From Caldatribacterium sp964426875 (GTDB lineage: Bacteria > Atribacterota > Atribacteria > Atribacterales > Caldatribacteriaceae), in assembly GCA_964426875.1 (NCBI GenBank), contig CAYRSB010000002.1, forward strand, positions 71,942 through 135,941: a stretch of DNA of 64,000 nucleotides, given 5' to 3'. Numbering within the stretch: position 1 is the stretch's first letter; each line of letters begins with the position of its first letter. Positions 1 through 7,751 of the stretch are shown in pieces. The position numbers were made by a program, and so were the translations under genes. A model generated the notes under the pieces. That model searched no databases. It was not told the DNA's origin and saw only the letters and a list, made by a program, of their open reading frames with translations.

Positions 1-752
1 GACCCTATTCAGCTTCGTTTCTACGATGATCTTCCGGGAACGTCCTACTGGTGAGCGATCCTTGATGAGGATGTCGATGTATCCCTCGGAGAGAGCTTTT
101 TCCCCGAGTACCTCAAAATCCTCAGCACGAAGATCTCCAAGACCGCTGAGGTCGAAGAACCTCTGGAGATTTTCCTTGCAAGAGAGATGCCTCCGGACAA
201 GCGACTGGAGAAGAAACTCCCTGAAGGGAAAGTTCTCCGGGGTTGATCCAGGGGTTTTCTTCCAGGCAATATATGGGGTGAAGGTACTGCAGTTGTCAGT
301 GGCAAAGCTTTTCACAGGCTTACGATACAAATCCCCCATCCGGGAAACTGCTTGAAGAGTGGTCTGATTAGCCTGGAAGTGAGTCTTGCGGTAGCCACCC
401 CGAAGGAGTAGGTTCTCGGCACGTAGGCAAGTTCGGGTCGAACCATGGACTCCGTAAAATCACGGATTAGTTTCAGGCGAAGGCGAAAGGGGAAGTAATA
501 GGTCTTTCCTGACATCTGGAATGTGACGGAAGGCCAGGGACCGATGATGTCAACACCTTTGAGGGCTTCCTTTTCCTCTACCCGGTAGAGATTGAAAACT
601 CTGGCACCATAGAGGAAGGAAACAAAGTCGCCCTCCTCAATGTCCACAAAGGTCCACAGTCCATTAATGCTGTTGGTGAACCCGGCGAGAGCGTACTCGA
701 TGCAGAGTTCAAGATTTACTCTATTTGCGACTGAGAGAAGGAAATAAGCCAT
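1..752 (-). pseudogene. EVE-like domain plus PD-(D/E)XK restriction endonuclease, frameshifted, partial
   Basis: Two consecutive reading frames make one protein. From the start at 752 (MAYFLLSVANR) about 110 residues resemble an EVE/PUA-like domain (GLWTFVDIEEGDFVSFLYGA). Near 418 the frame must shift by one base, after which an open frame continues off the window edge. It contains a PD-(D/E)XK-like core: EGYIDILIKD at about 95-70 and IIVETKLN at about 25-5, i.e. D then E-x-K. The remnant of a DNA methyltransferase lies directly upstream on the same strand, so this was probably the nuclease of a restriction-modification pair. The 3' end is outside the window. The EVE label rests on motif style; the nuclease core is clearer. 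One shift could be a sequencing error, but the truncated partner suggests real decay. Confidence 0.6.
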
Positions 753-1180
753 GGGCTCTTTGGAATCTCAGGGTTCCCCTGCAATACACCGACGCCGAAG
801 GAGCTTGGCCTCAATCGCTGTCGTCCCCCCCCACCCACAAAGTAATCAAGCACGAGATCTCCAGTCTTAGAGTACTTGAGAATCACATTAAGGGGGATAT
901 AGGGAGACCAGTTCCCCCGATATCCTCCATGGTGTGTGGCCCAGTCTCCTCGCTGAGGATAACTCCAGACCGTGGTTGTTTCCTTCCGGAAATCCTTTGG
1001 CTCCCAGGAAGTAATGCGCCAGGGACGTCCGAGTGTCGAAATGTTCACTCCGTACGTCTCGGTGATGATACGCTCAAGTTGCCGGAAAGTGATCCCGAAT
1101 ATTTCTCCAATCCGGGCATCGGGAAGTCCAGATTTCTTTGCTTCGAGAACGGCTTTCCGGAAGGTTTCTTCTCCATGCAC
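716..1180 (-). pseudogene. DNA methyltransferase, truncated and frameshifted remnant
   Basis: The N-terminal part shows a helix-rich segment, then a WSYPQRGDWATHHGGYRGNW stretch typical of site-specific DNA methyltransferases, then the SAM-binding motif I (LDYFVGGG). At motif I the sequence runs into eight consecutive C on the plus strand (825-832, G8 in the gene). Correct reading (TTAIEAKLLRRR) resumes in another frame for about 18 codons and meets a stop before the catalytic and target-recognition parts. The downstream nuclease starts at 752, so the C-terminal part of the enzyme is missing. A GTG at 1180 is the likely start. The product cannot be a working methyltransferase as it stands. 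Confidence 0.65.
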
Positions 1181-1215
1181 CTCCCGGAGGTGTTTCTCTC
1201 TTGGTGTTCTCCCTT

Positions 1216-1565
1216 TTACACAAAAGAGCGTACACTACCAAATCGGGCATAACCCCCTATACTGACGAAGCGTGGCTCTTGCCCTCGAACATAGTTGTGG
1301 GAACTGATGTTTACTGAGTGCACGAGGGGAAAGTTGGTGTGTCGAAAGAGGGGTTGAATTTCCCCCCAACAATCTTTCCCTCGAAATCCACAACCACCGT
1401 GTTCTCCCAAGAGAGAGTATCGTATGGGACACCACTTGGCTTGATAACCACAAGACTCTTCTCCCGATCGATACCACTCCCAGTTCCCCAGGCGGGAATC
1501 GTAAGACCTTAGCGAAAGAGTTCTCAATTTGTCTCCCAAACTTTCTGTTTAAGCTCTTCGAGCAT
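1216..1565 (-). pseudogene. araD: AraD-type class II aldolase/epimerase remnant
   Basis: The frame beginning MLEELKQKVWETN at 1565 reads in register to 1216 but holds two stops, TGA at codon 14 and TAA at codon 19. After them comes an unmistakable class II aldolase/L-ribulose-5-phosphate 4-epimerase N-terminus: GSGIDREKSLVVIKPSGVPY, then WENTVVVDFEGKIVGGKF, then DTPT. The family's next segment, with the HTHS zinc-binding motif, is not recognisable and the remaining C-terminal half is absent. The gene starts two bases after the flavodoxin-like gene's stop, so it was once co-transcribed with it. An intact class II aldolase remains at 30498-31154. Confidence 0.75.
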
Positions 1566-1567
1566 TG

Positions 1568-2029
1568 TTATTCCCTCTCCCAAAGTGCCTGGATTTCTTG
1601 AGCAAAGCGCATAGCATTCTCGAGATCCTTTTCGTTTGGTCTTCCTCTGTTAATACCACCTATAAGCCACAAGGGCCCAAAGGTATCAAGGCCACGGCAG
1701 GTGAAGCTTCCAAGAAGAACAAAACCCCGCTGGATCAAGAGCTCTTCGAGGGGGCGGTTATACTCTTTCTTCCCCAGGCCGCTTGTAGAGAAAATGAAGC
1801 TTCTTTTTCCTTCGAAAAAAGGAAGACTCTTCGCGAAGCGCAAAAGACGCCTGTGAAACTTTCCAAAGTAAATTCCTGAACCAAAGCCTACGAGGTCGCA
1901 CGACAAGAGTTCTTCTTGTGAAACTTCCTCCGGCTCCTTGATAACGCCTCCCAGAACTCCAGAAAGAGCTAAAGCCACTTTGCGGGTATTCCCGTGATGC
2001 ACCGATACCACAACGATGAGGCTCCGCAT
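1568..2029 (-). CDS. flavodoxin-like domain protein
   Basis: A 153-residue protein starting MRSLIVVVSVHHGNTRKVA. The start at 2029 has AAGAGG upstream and fits the usual flavodoxin beginning. The Ser/His-rich loop after the first beta strand (SVHHGNT) is the FMN phosphate-binding loop. GFGSGIYFGKFH near residues 55-67 and FIFSTSGLG near residues 87-95 are the other flavin-contacting loops. It belongs to the flavodoxin-like family related to menaquinone-dependent protoporphyrinogen oxidase (HemG). It probably carries FMN and shuttles electrons in the cytoplasm; its partner is unknown. It is divergent from the PAS-LuxR regulator at 2106 and was followed by the araD remnant. Confidence 0.75.
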   Translation of the reverse strand: MRSLIVVVSVHHGNTRKVALALSGVLGGVIKEPEEVSQEELLSCDLVGFGSGIYFGKFHRRLLRFAKSLPFFEGKRSFIFSTSGLGKKEYNRPLEELLIQRGFVLLGSFTCRGLDTFGPLWLIGGINRGRPNEKDLENAMRFAQEIQALWERE

Positions 2030-2105
2030 ATTGTACCTCTTCTTGCCTCTTTTCTCTCCTTCTATTATTATTCTAAGAAAAAATATAAGAGAGGGAAACC
2101 TCCTC

Positions 2106-2905
2106 ATGGAAATCCTTCGCCTTCTCAGCGCAACTTGGGATGGCGTGCCCGATGGGGTGAGTATCCTTGATGCTTCTTTCTCTGTAATCGCGATGAATGC
2201 CACCATGCGCACTTGGTATGCCCACTGGGCACTTCGCCAGGGAGTAAAATGTTTTGAAGTGTACCATGGACGGAACCGACCCTGTCCTCGGTGTCCCACG
2301 CGCTACGCCCTCAGATCGAAAAATGCAGCAACGGGGACCGTCCCCTATCATGGGCCAGGAGGAGAAATTAAGGGGTGGCAAAAGCTTACCGTTTTTCCTA
2401 TCTGTACGGAAGGGGAAGTTGTTGGTTTTATAGAGTACATACAGGACGTTACCGAAAGGAAACACCTTGAGGAGGAAAGAGAATATCTTCAAACTCGTGT
2501 TCGGTTTATTGAAGGGGAGGTTCAGCTCCTTACTGCGCTCTCTCCCGTGAAAGAGAAAGACAGAAAGAGCACCTGCGTTTCTTCACATCGAATATAGCAC
2601 CGCTTTTTGCCATGCTTTCCTCGTCCCTCCCTCACGACTTCCAGAAGATGCTCTTTGGAACTCTGTGGGAAGCGGTCACACAGCTTTTTGAGGGCCGGAT
2701 TGTTCCAGACTTCCCTCACTTCACTCCTCGGGAATGGGAAGTAGCGGGACTCCTCGCTCAGGGCTTGACGAGCAAAGAGATCGCCGAGGCTCTTTCGGTT
2801 TCGAAAAAAGCCGTGGACTTCCACCGGGGAAACATTCGCAAAAAGCTTGGGTGTATGGATTCCCACTCTCTCTTTGCCTTACTGAAACTCCTGGAAATCG
2901 CTTAG
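2106..2905 (+). CDS. PAS domain plus LuxR-type HTH regulator, one frameshift
   Basis: Two adjacent frames form one regulator. From ATG 2106 (AGAGGG upstream) about 145 residues give a PAS-like sensor domain, with DGVSILDASFSVIAMN at its start, a Cys pair (CPRCPT) and FIEYIQDVTERKHLEEE at its end. A one-base shift near 2540-2546 (tctctccc) joins this to REREREQ-like coiled coil and then to a LuxR/GerE helix-turn-helix (FTPREWEVAGLLAQGLTSKE, then SVSKKAVDFH) near the C-terminus. PAS-LuxR is a common one-component regulator architecture. It probably binds DNA as a dimer and may regulate the divergent flavodoxin gene or the downstream oxidoreductase. Without the shift, HTH and sensor are separate fragments; sequencing error or recent mutation cannot be told apart here. 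Confidence 0.7.
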
Positions 2906-2983
2906 GAACTTCCTGGTACTTTTCTGGTATTCCCCCGTACACGTTTCTCCTCTATCCTTTGTGGAAGAAGGGAGGTTTGCACC

Positions 2984-4222
2984 ATGACTGAAAATTTTCT
3001 CTTTATCCCCATTGCAATTGGAAGGAAAAGAGCCGAGAATCGCTTTGTCATCAATGCTATGGAGTGCTGTGATTCTGACGAACTTGGCAATCCCTCTCCA
3101 CGGACATATCGGAGATATGCAAAACTCTTTGAAGGAAATGCTGGGGTCATTTTTCTCGAGGCGATCACGGTGAGCTATGAGAGCCGCGCGCGCTTGCACC
3201 AGTTGAGCATCATGCCTCGCAATGCGAAAGCCCTTGAGCAATTCGTTGCCAAGATGAGGAAAATCAATCCCAAGCCCCTTTTCATTTTCCAGCTCACCCA
3301 TGCAGGGGAGTTGAGTAACCCTGAGTTCTCCCGAAGGGTTTGTGTGAAACCTCTCCCAGGTCTTGGTGGGGATATTTTAAGCAAAGAGGACGTTGAAACT
3401 ATTATTGACCAGTTTGTCCTGGGTGCAAAGATTGCCCATGATGCGGGAGCAGATGGTGTCGACGTGAAACTTTGCCACGGATATCTGGGAACACAAATCC
3501 TCCGCCCATACAATGACCGTCCTTGGAAATACGGAGGACCGTGGGAGAAGCAGCGCCGATTTGCCTTTGAAATCTATGAACGTATCCGAAAGGCTATCCC
3601 CGACGCAAACTTCCTCCTGGGTTCAAAAGTTACCATGTGGGAGGGTATTCCCGGAGGTCAGGGGTGCGCGGGCCCGGATACAGCCATCATGGACCTCACA
3701 GAGCCCCTGGATTTGCTGCAAGGCCTGAGAGAACGTGGAGCAAACTTTATTCTTGTTTCTGCAGGAAATCCATCCCTCACTATTGCTCTGGCACACCCGG
3801 ACAAGAGAATCCCTGATTACGCTTACCTCCACCATTACTTTCAGAAAGAAGCACGTAAAGTCCTTGCCCCTGAGGTCGTCACCATGGGCTCAGCGTATTC
3901 CATTTTCCGGGACGGGAATAACAATTTTCTCGGTATAGAACGAGAAAAGAGTTCGCTTCTTTTCTGGGGAGACAAAAATATACGGGATGGGGTGGTAGAT
4001 ATGGTGGCCATAGGCCGTCAGTCTCTTGCTGACCCGCTTCTCCCCAAAAAGTTAAAGGAAGGAAAAACTCAAGAAGTTCAGTGGTGTACTCTTTGTGATG
4101 CCTGCATGGAACTCCTCATTCGGCAACAGCCCACAGGGTGTGTCGTACATAACAGAGAGTACGCCGAAATCCTTCGCAAAACTCGAGAGCAATATGGCGT
4201 TTTAAAATTCAAGCATACGTAG
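2984..4222 (+). CDS. NADH:flavin oxidoreductase, old yellow enzyme family
   Basis: A 412-residue TIM-barrel flavoprotein of the OYE/2,4-dienoyl-CoA reductase group. ENRFVINAMECCDSD replaces the usual N-terminal 'NRIVMAPM' segment. GADGVDVKLCHGYLGTQILRPYN is the family's active-site block (normally HxAHGYLLxxFLSP), and VDMVAIGRQSLADP is the phosphate-binding end of the barrel. Near the C-terminus Cys368, Cys371, Cys374 and Cys386 resemble the four-cysteine Fe-S motif of dienoyl-CoA reductase-type enzymes, although the downstream FAD/NADH domain of those larger enzymes is absent. Start ATG 2984 has GGGAGG nine bases upstream. It probably reduces an activated alkene or similar substrate; the substrate is unknown. 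It stands alone, 78 bases after the PAS-LuxR gene. Confidence 0.85.
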   Translation: MTENFLFIPIAIGRKRAENRFVINAMECCDSDELGNPSPRTYRRYAKLFEGNAGVIFLEAITVSYESRARLHQLSIMPRNAKALEQFVAKMRKINPKPLFIFQLTHAGELSNPEFSRRVCVKPLPGLGGDILSKEDVETIIDQFVLGAKIAHDAGADGVDVKLCHGYLGTQILRPYNDRPWKYGGPWEKQRRFAFEIYERIRKAIPDANFLLGSKVTMWEGIPGGQGCAGPDTAIMDLTEPLDLLQGLRERGANFILVSAGNPSLTIALAHPDKRIPDYAYLHHYFQKEARKVLAPEVVTMGSAYSIFRDGNNNFLGIEREKSSLLFWGDKNIRDGVVDMVAIGRQSLADPLLPKKLKEGKTQEVQWCTLCDACMELLIRQQPTGCVVHNREYAEILRKTREQYGVLKFKHT

Positions 4223-4237
4223 GAGTACAGCACCGGT

Positions 4238-4301
4238 GCAAAGGACGGCACAGGTGCTCAAAAGAGAGCATTCCAGCCACACGACCTGTGCCGTCCTTTG
4301 C
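4238..4301. repeat. 18-bp perfect inverted repeat
   Basis: Bases 4238-4255 (GCAAAGGACGGCACAGGT) are exactly complementary to 4284-4301. The 28-base loop contains a smaller GCTC/GAGC hairpin. It begins 15 bases after the oxidoreductase stop and lies at the edge of IS110 debris. No T run follows either arm, so it is not a standard terminator. It could be an element end, a transcript-stabilising 3' hairpin or a small RNA hairpin. Confidence 0.8.
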
Positions 4302-4905
4302 AGCAGAGACAGGGGCATTCCTTTGGTGAAGAGATTGTAGTTTCGCTCAAGCTCCGGGAAGAGATTGAAGAGACGTTTCCGAATTCCATCTTTCAGGTGG
4401 GAAACCTCTTGAGTGCGCCTTTCCCTTTCTGGGGAGAGGAACTTCAGTTCGATCAGTGTTCCCCTCCTTAAGGGTGCTGGTTGGGCAAGAGGAGGTAGCA
4501 AGCTTAGTAGGGGCATCCTTTCTCTCAGGCTCAGTATTTCTGATTGCAAGCCAAGAGGAGGTATTGATCACCAAAGGGTGGATGATGACGGTGTCTCTGT
4601 TGTTTTCTCCCAGGAAAAAGAAGAGATTCGGGAAGTAGATTCCATACTGGCAAGGAGAGGAGATTCTGGAGATATGGTTTCAGGGAAGCCTTGGAAACCC
4701 TTCAGGGATTGGGGGAATATGGAAAAAGCAGGGTCTGCTTTCTGTTCCTTCCTCCATGGTGACAGGGGCTTTAGGATCCAACCAACCTATTCGGTTTGAG
4801 GAAGCAGGAAACAAGCTCTTTGGCGGGCTTACATAGTCCAGGTGAGGAGGATGTTTTCCTGCTTCTTTTTCTTAACCTTCAAGACTTGAAATCACTTTAC
4901 CAAAA
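4250..4905 (-). pseudogene. IS110-family transposase remnant (copy 1, 5' half)
   Basis: Reading the minus strand from about 4790 and allowing for frame changes gives fragments in the order expected for an IS110 transposase. They are a SLKGFQGF segment, then NLFFFLGENNRDTVIIHPLV (the 'WxxLxxxLEExGxxVxLVNP' block), then IRNTEPERKDAPTKLA (the 'KTDRxDAxxLA' block), then KDGIRKRLFNLFPELE. The C-terminal Transposase_20 half is not present. The adjoining 4760-4905 segment is plainly similar to 51412-51540 on the other strand. Several frameshifts and stops show it is dead. The rest of 4906-5160 shows no gene that I recognise. Confidence 0.7.
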
Positions 4906-5161
4906 CCACTAGTAGGGGGTGAAGAGAAAGGCAAAGAAACGCTACGATGAACCCCAGAGGTGAGGCATCGAATCCGTTTCATCAAGATTTTTACCTGAGG
5001 CATCACGTCATGTTTCTCTTAAGCCTTGCGTGAGGTACCCCTTTCTTCTCCCCGTGTGAAAGGGGTCAATATCTGATCAACACCAGAACGAAAAGGGATT
5101 GGAGATGAACCGGTGTGAGTGGGAATGACCTGCAAGGCATTCAGTAGAACTTAAGGAGTTT

Positions 5162-5175
5162 TGTAATCGTTTGCA
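5162..5175 (+). promoter_or_regulatory. LacI/GalR-family operator candidate (upstream site)
   Basis: TGTAATCGTTTGCA matches the LacI-family/cre consensus TGNAANCGNTNNCA at every fixed position. It overlaps a perfect palindrome GTTTGCAAAC (5169-5178). It sits about 40 bases before the -35 box of the sugar operon that encodes a LacI-type regulator at 9805. Confidence 0.6.
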
Positions 5176-5214
5176 AACATCGTGTTTCTTTGAGCTTGTG
5201 GCGAGAGTATGTAT

Positions 5215-5243
5215 TTGACACGATAAGCCTTTCCTCTTATAAT
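5215..5243 (+). promoter_or_regulatory. sigma-70-type promoter of the sugar ABC operon
   Basis: TTGACA at 5215-5220 and TATAAT at 5238-5243 are separated by 17 bases, a perfect consensus pair. It drives the binding protein starting at 5347 and, past a hairpin, the rest of the operon. Such a strong core promoter usually needs repression, which fits the operator candidates on both sides. Confidence 0.85.
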
Positions 5244-5247
5244 AAAA

Positions 5248-5261
5248 CTAAATCGGTTTCA
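5248..5261 (-). promoter_or_regulatory. LacI-family operator candidate at the transcription start
   Basis: On the minus strand this reads TGAAACCGATTTAG, matching TGNAANCGNTNN with only the last two bases off. The core AAATCGGTTT is a near palindrome centred on CG, as LacI-family operators are. It begins five bases after the -10 box, so a bound repressor would block initiation. Confidence 0.6.
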
Positions 5262-5346
5262 AGGAGGTGGGAAAACTTTTAAAGAGACCAAATATCCCTC
5301 GGTTTTTCCGCTTTACCTTCACGACTTTAAAAGGGGGGTTGTTTTG

Positions 5347-6818
5347 ATGAGAAAAACGCTCTTTGTGGTTTTCGTGGGGTTTGTGCGATACTTTTTCTGA
5401 CCGCTACGGCAGCCTGGGGTGAAGGGAAGACCATCAAAGTTTTAGCCATGACGGGGCCTTGGGTGAGCGGTCCGGTAAAGGTCCATGGAGAAGAGTGGGG
5501 AAAAATGACGGGAAACCGAGTGGAGGTCATTGAAGCCGACTTTGCCGACCTCTTCCCCAAGATGCAGCAGGCAGCAGCTACTCGTAGTAAGGCTTTTGAC
5601 GTTCTTCTTGCCGGTAACATCTGGATGGCTGACCTTGTAGGGTGGGGGTATGTCATTCCTCTTGACGATTACCTCAAAGACCCTGAGGTCCAGTACGAGA
5701 CCGACGTTCCTGATGGTATCAAGCTCAAGAACATGTTCGGTGGAAAGACCTACGGTCTTATCTGCGACAACGATAACATGTATCTTTTCTACCGCAAGGA
5801 CATTTTAGGGAACCGCGACTACCGGGCGAAGTTCAAAGAGAAATATGGATATGAATACAACGTTCCTCCACAGACCATCGATGAACTTATCGACGTGGCA
5901 GAATTCTTTAACGGTTGGGATTGGGACAACGACGGGGAGATTGAGTATGGTTTTGTGCGAAGCACAAAACGTGGTGCTCAGACCTACTTCTATTCTCTTC
6001 CATGGGTAGCACCCTATGCAGTGGTACCTCGAGATAAGGCCCCGGCTCAGGGCATCCTCTACTTCCAGCCCGACATGACCCCTCTTGTAAACAGCCCCGG
6101 TTGGGTGAAGGGCATTGAAAAATTCATCGAAATGGGGAAGCGGGGATGTGGTCCCGGCCTTGATTGGGTACGGGGTGACGTTATCAACGAGGTAATCCTT
6201 GGGCATGCCGCTATGGCCATTGACTGGGGTGACATTGGTCCGAACTCCCATGATGTGCAGTCGAAGGTCAAGGGACTCATTGGCTATGCCCTTCCTCCCG
6301 GTACGAAAGAGTACTGGGACTGGCAAAAGGGTGAGTGGGTAAAGACCGAGGAAGTCCACTATGCCCCCGTACACTGCTTCAACGGTTGGTCTTTCTACAT
6401 CACCTCCACCACCGACTATCCGGATCTCTGCTGGGACTTTGTTAAGTACATGATAAGCCCCGAAGTCAGTGCCAAAGACGTAGCGAACCCCTTCTCCGGG
6501 TATCAACCCTGGCGGAAATCCCACATGGAAAACCTTGAAGCATGGGTCCAGGCCGGGTGGACGGAAGAGGAAGCACGGGAATACATCGCCAATACCCTTG
6601 CTGTTACTGATGACCCCAATGCGGTCATTGACATTCGAATTCCGGGCTCGGCTGAATACATGGATGTGTATGAACTCCATCTAACTGTAGCCCTTTCTGG
6701 AGAGAAGTCGGCTCAAGATGCCATGAATGACTGTGCCGTAGAATGGAATGCTCTCACCGAGCGACTTGGAAAAGACGCTCAGGTCAAGTTTTACAAACAA
6801 CACCTTGGAATCGAGTAA
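5347..6818 (+). CDS. sugar ABC transporter substrate-binding protein (family 1), frameshift in signal peptide
   Basis: The open frame covers the mature protein (EGKTIKVLAMTGPWVSGPVK to the C-terminus, about 460 residues), a family 1 extracellular solute-binding protein. Features include QQAAATRSKAFDVLLAGNIW, AAMAIDWGDIGPNS and a WDFVKYMISPEVS ending region. A signal peptide begins at ATG 5347 (MRKTLFVVFVG) behind AAGGGGGG. It must shift one base near 5375 to continue VCAILFLTATAAWGEG into the mature part. As written, the ATG frame stops after 17 codons. The protein should bind a sugar or oligosaccharide outside the inner membrane and deliver it to the permeases at 6876 and 7751. A one-base error is the simplest explanation of the break. 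Confidence 0.8.
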
Positions 6819-6822
6819 ATTC

Positions 6823-6859
6823 ATTCCCCCACCCCTTGTAAGGGGTGGGGGAATTTTTG
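6823..6859 (+). terminator. strong hairpin between binding protein and permease
   Basis: ATTCCCCCACCCCTT and AAGGGGTGGGGGAAT form a perfect 15-bp stem around a GT centre (6823-6854), followed by a short T run. It lies 4 bases after the binding-protein stop and 17 before the permease start region. It probably acts as a partial terminator and 3' stabiliser, giving more binding protein than permease. Confidence 0.85.
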
Positions 6860-6875
6860 TTTAAGAGGTGAAACC

Positions 6876-7751
6876 ATGGCTCTTCGAGCAGAATGGAGAA
6901 TGAAGTACGCGATGATCCTTCCTGTGGTGATTTTTATCCTTGCTTTGGCCATTTTCCCCCTCATCTTTTCCATCCTCATGGCTTTAAGTCAATGGACTCC
7001 AGGAACCGGGGGTTTGCGTTTTGTAGGACTTAAGAATTTCATCGAGATGGTAAAAGATCCGCGTTTCAGACATGCTTTCTCTCTTTCTTTTGGCTATGTA
7101 GGGACGGTGGTGGGCATTGAGCTCCTTTTAGGTATTGTTTTAGCCATGTTCTTGCAGAAGGACGTCCTGGGTAAGAACTTCTTTCGGGTGACGTACATGC
7201 TTCCCATGCTTCTTTCTCCTGTAGCTATATCCTATGTCTGGAAGATGATTTTCGATTACAACCGAGGTCCACTGAACTATTTTCTGGGATGGTTTGGCAT
7301 TACCCCCATTGAGTGGTTGGGAAAGGGAACAATGGCTTTTATTTCTCTCATTCTTGTCGATGTCTGGCAGTGGACTCCCTTCATGGTTTTCACCATTCTG
7401 GCGGCTTTTGAGTCTATTTCTGAGGAACTTTACGAGGCGGCGGTAGTGGATGGCGCATCTCACTCCCACGTTTTCTTCCGCATTACCCTCCCTGTAGCCT
7501 TTCCAGTCATCATCACCATTGTTCTTTTGCGAACTATTGATGCCTTTAAGGTCTTCGATACCGTCTATGTTCTTACTGGAGGAGGCCCGGGAACGGCGAC
7601 CGAGACTCTCAACTTCTATATTTACCTCAAGGGCTTTCGAGCCTTTAACCTTGGCTACGGAACGGCGATGTCCTGGATACAGCTTCTCATCATCATTGTT
7701 ATGTTTACCTATCTCACCCGATTCCTTCAGCGGATAGGAGCGTTGAGATAA
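6876..7751 (+). CDS. sugar ABC transporter permease, MalF/UgpA type
   Basis: A 291-residue inner-membrane protein with six predicted membrane segments, the first at residues 8-33. The binding-protein-dependent permease loop is EELYEAAVVDGASHSHVFFR (EAA loop, residues 187-206), which docks the ATPase. A conserved GGGPGTATETLNFYIY segment follows. ATG 6876 has AAGAGGTGA upstream. It ends at 7751, where the partner permease starts with a shared base (TAATG), so the two are translationally coupled. No ATPase gene lies in this operon; a shared MsmK-type ATPase encoded elsewhere is likely. Confidence 0.92.
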   Translation: MALRAEWRMKYAMILPVVIFILALAIFPLIFSILMALSQWTPGTGGLRFVGLKNFIEMVKDPRFRHAFSLSFGYVGTVVGIELLLGIVLAMFLQKDVLGKNFFRVTYMLPMLLSPVAISYVWKMIFDYNRGPLNYFLGWFGITPIEWLGKGTMAFISLILVDVWQWTPFMVFTILAAFESISEELYEAAVVDGASHSHVFFRITLPVAFPVIITIVLLRTIDAFKVFDTVYVLTGGGPGTATETLNFYIYLKGFRAFNLGYGTAMSWIQLLIIIVMFTYLTRFLQRIGALR

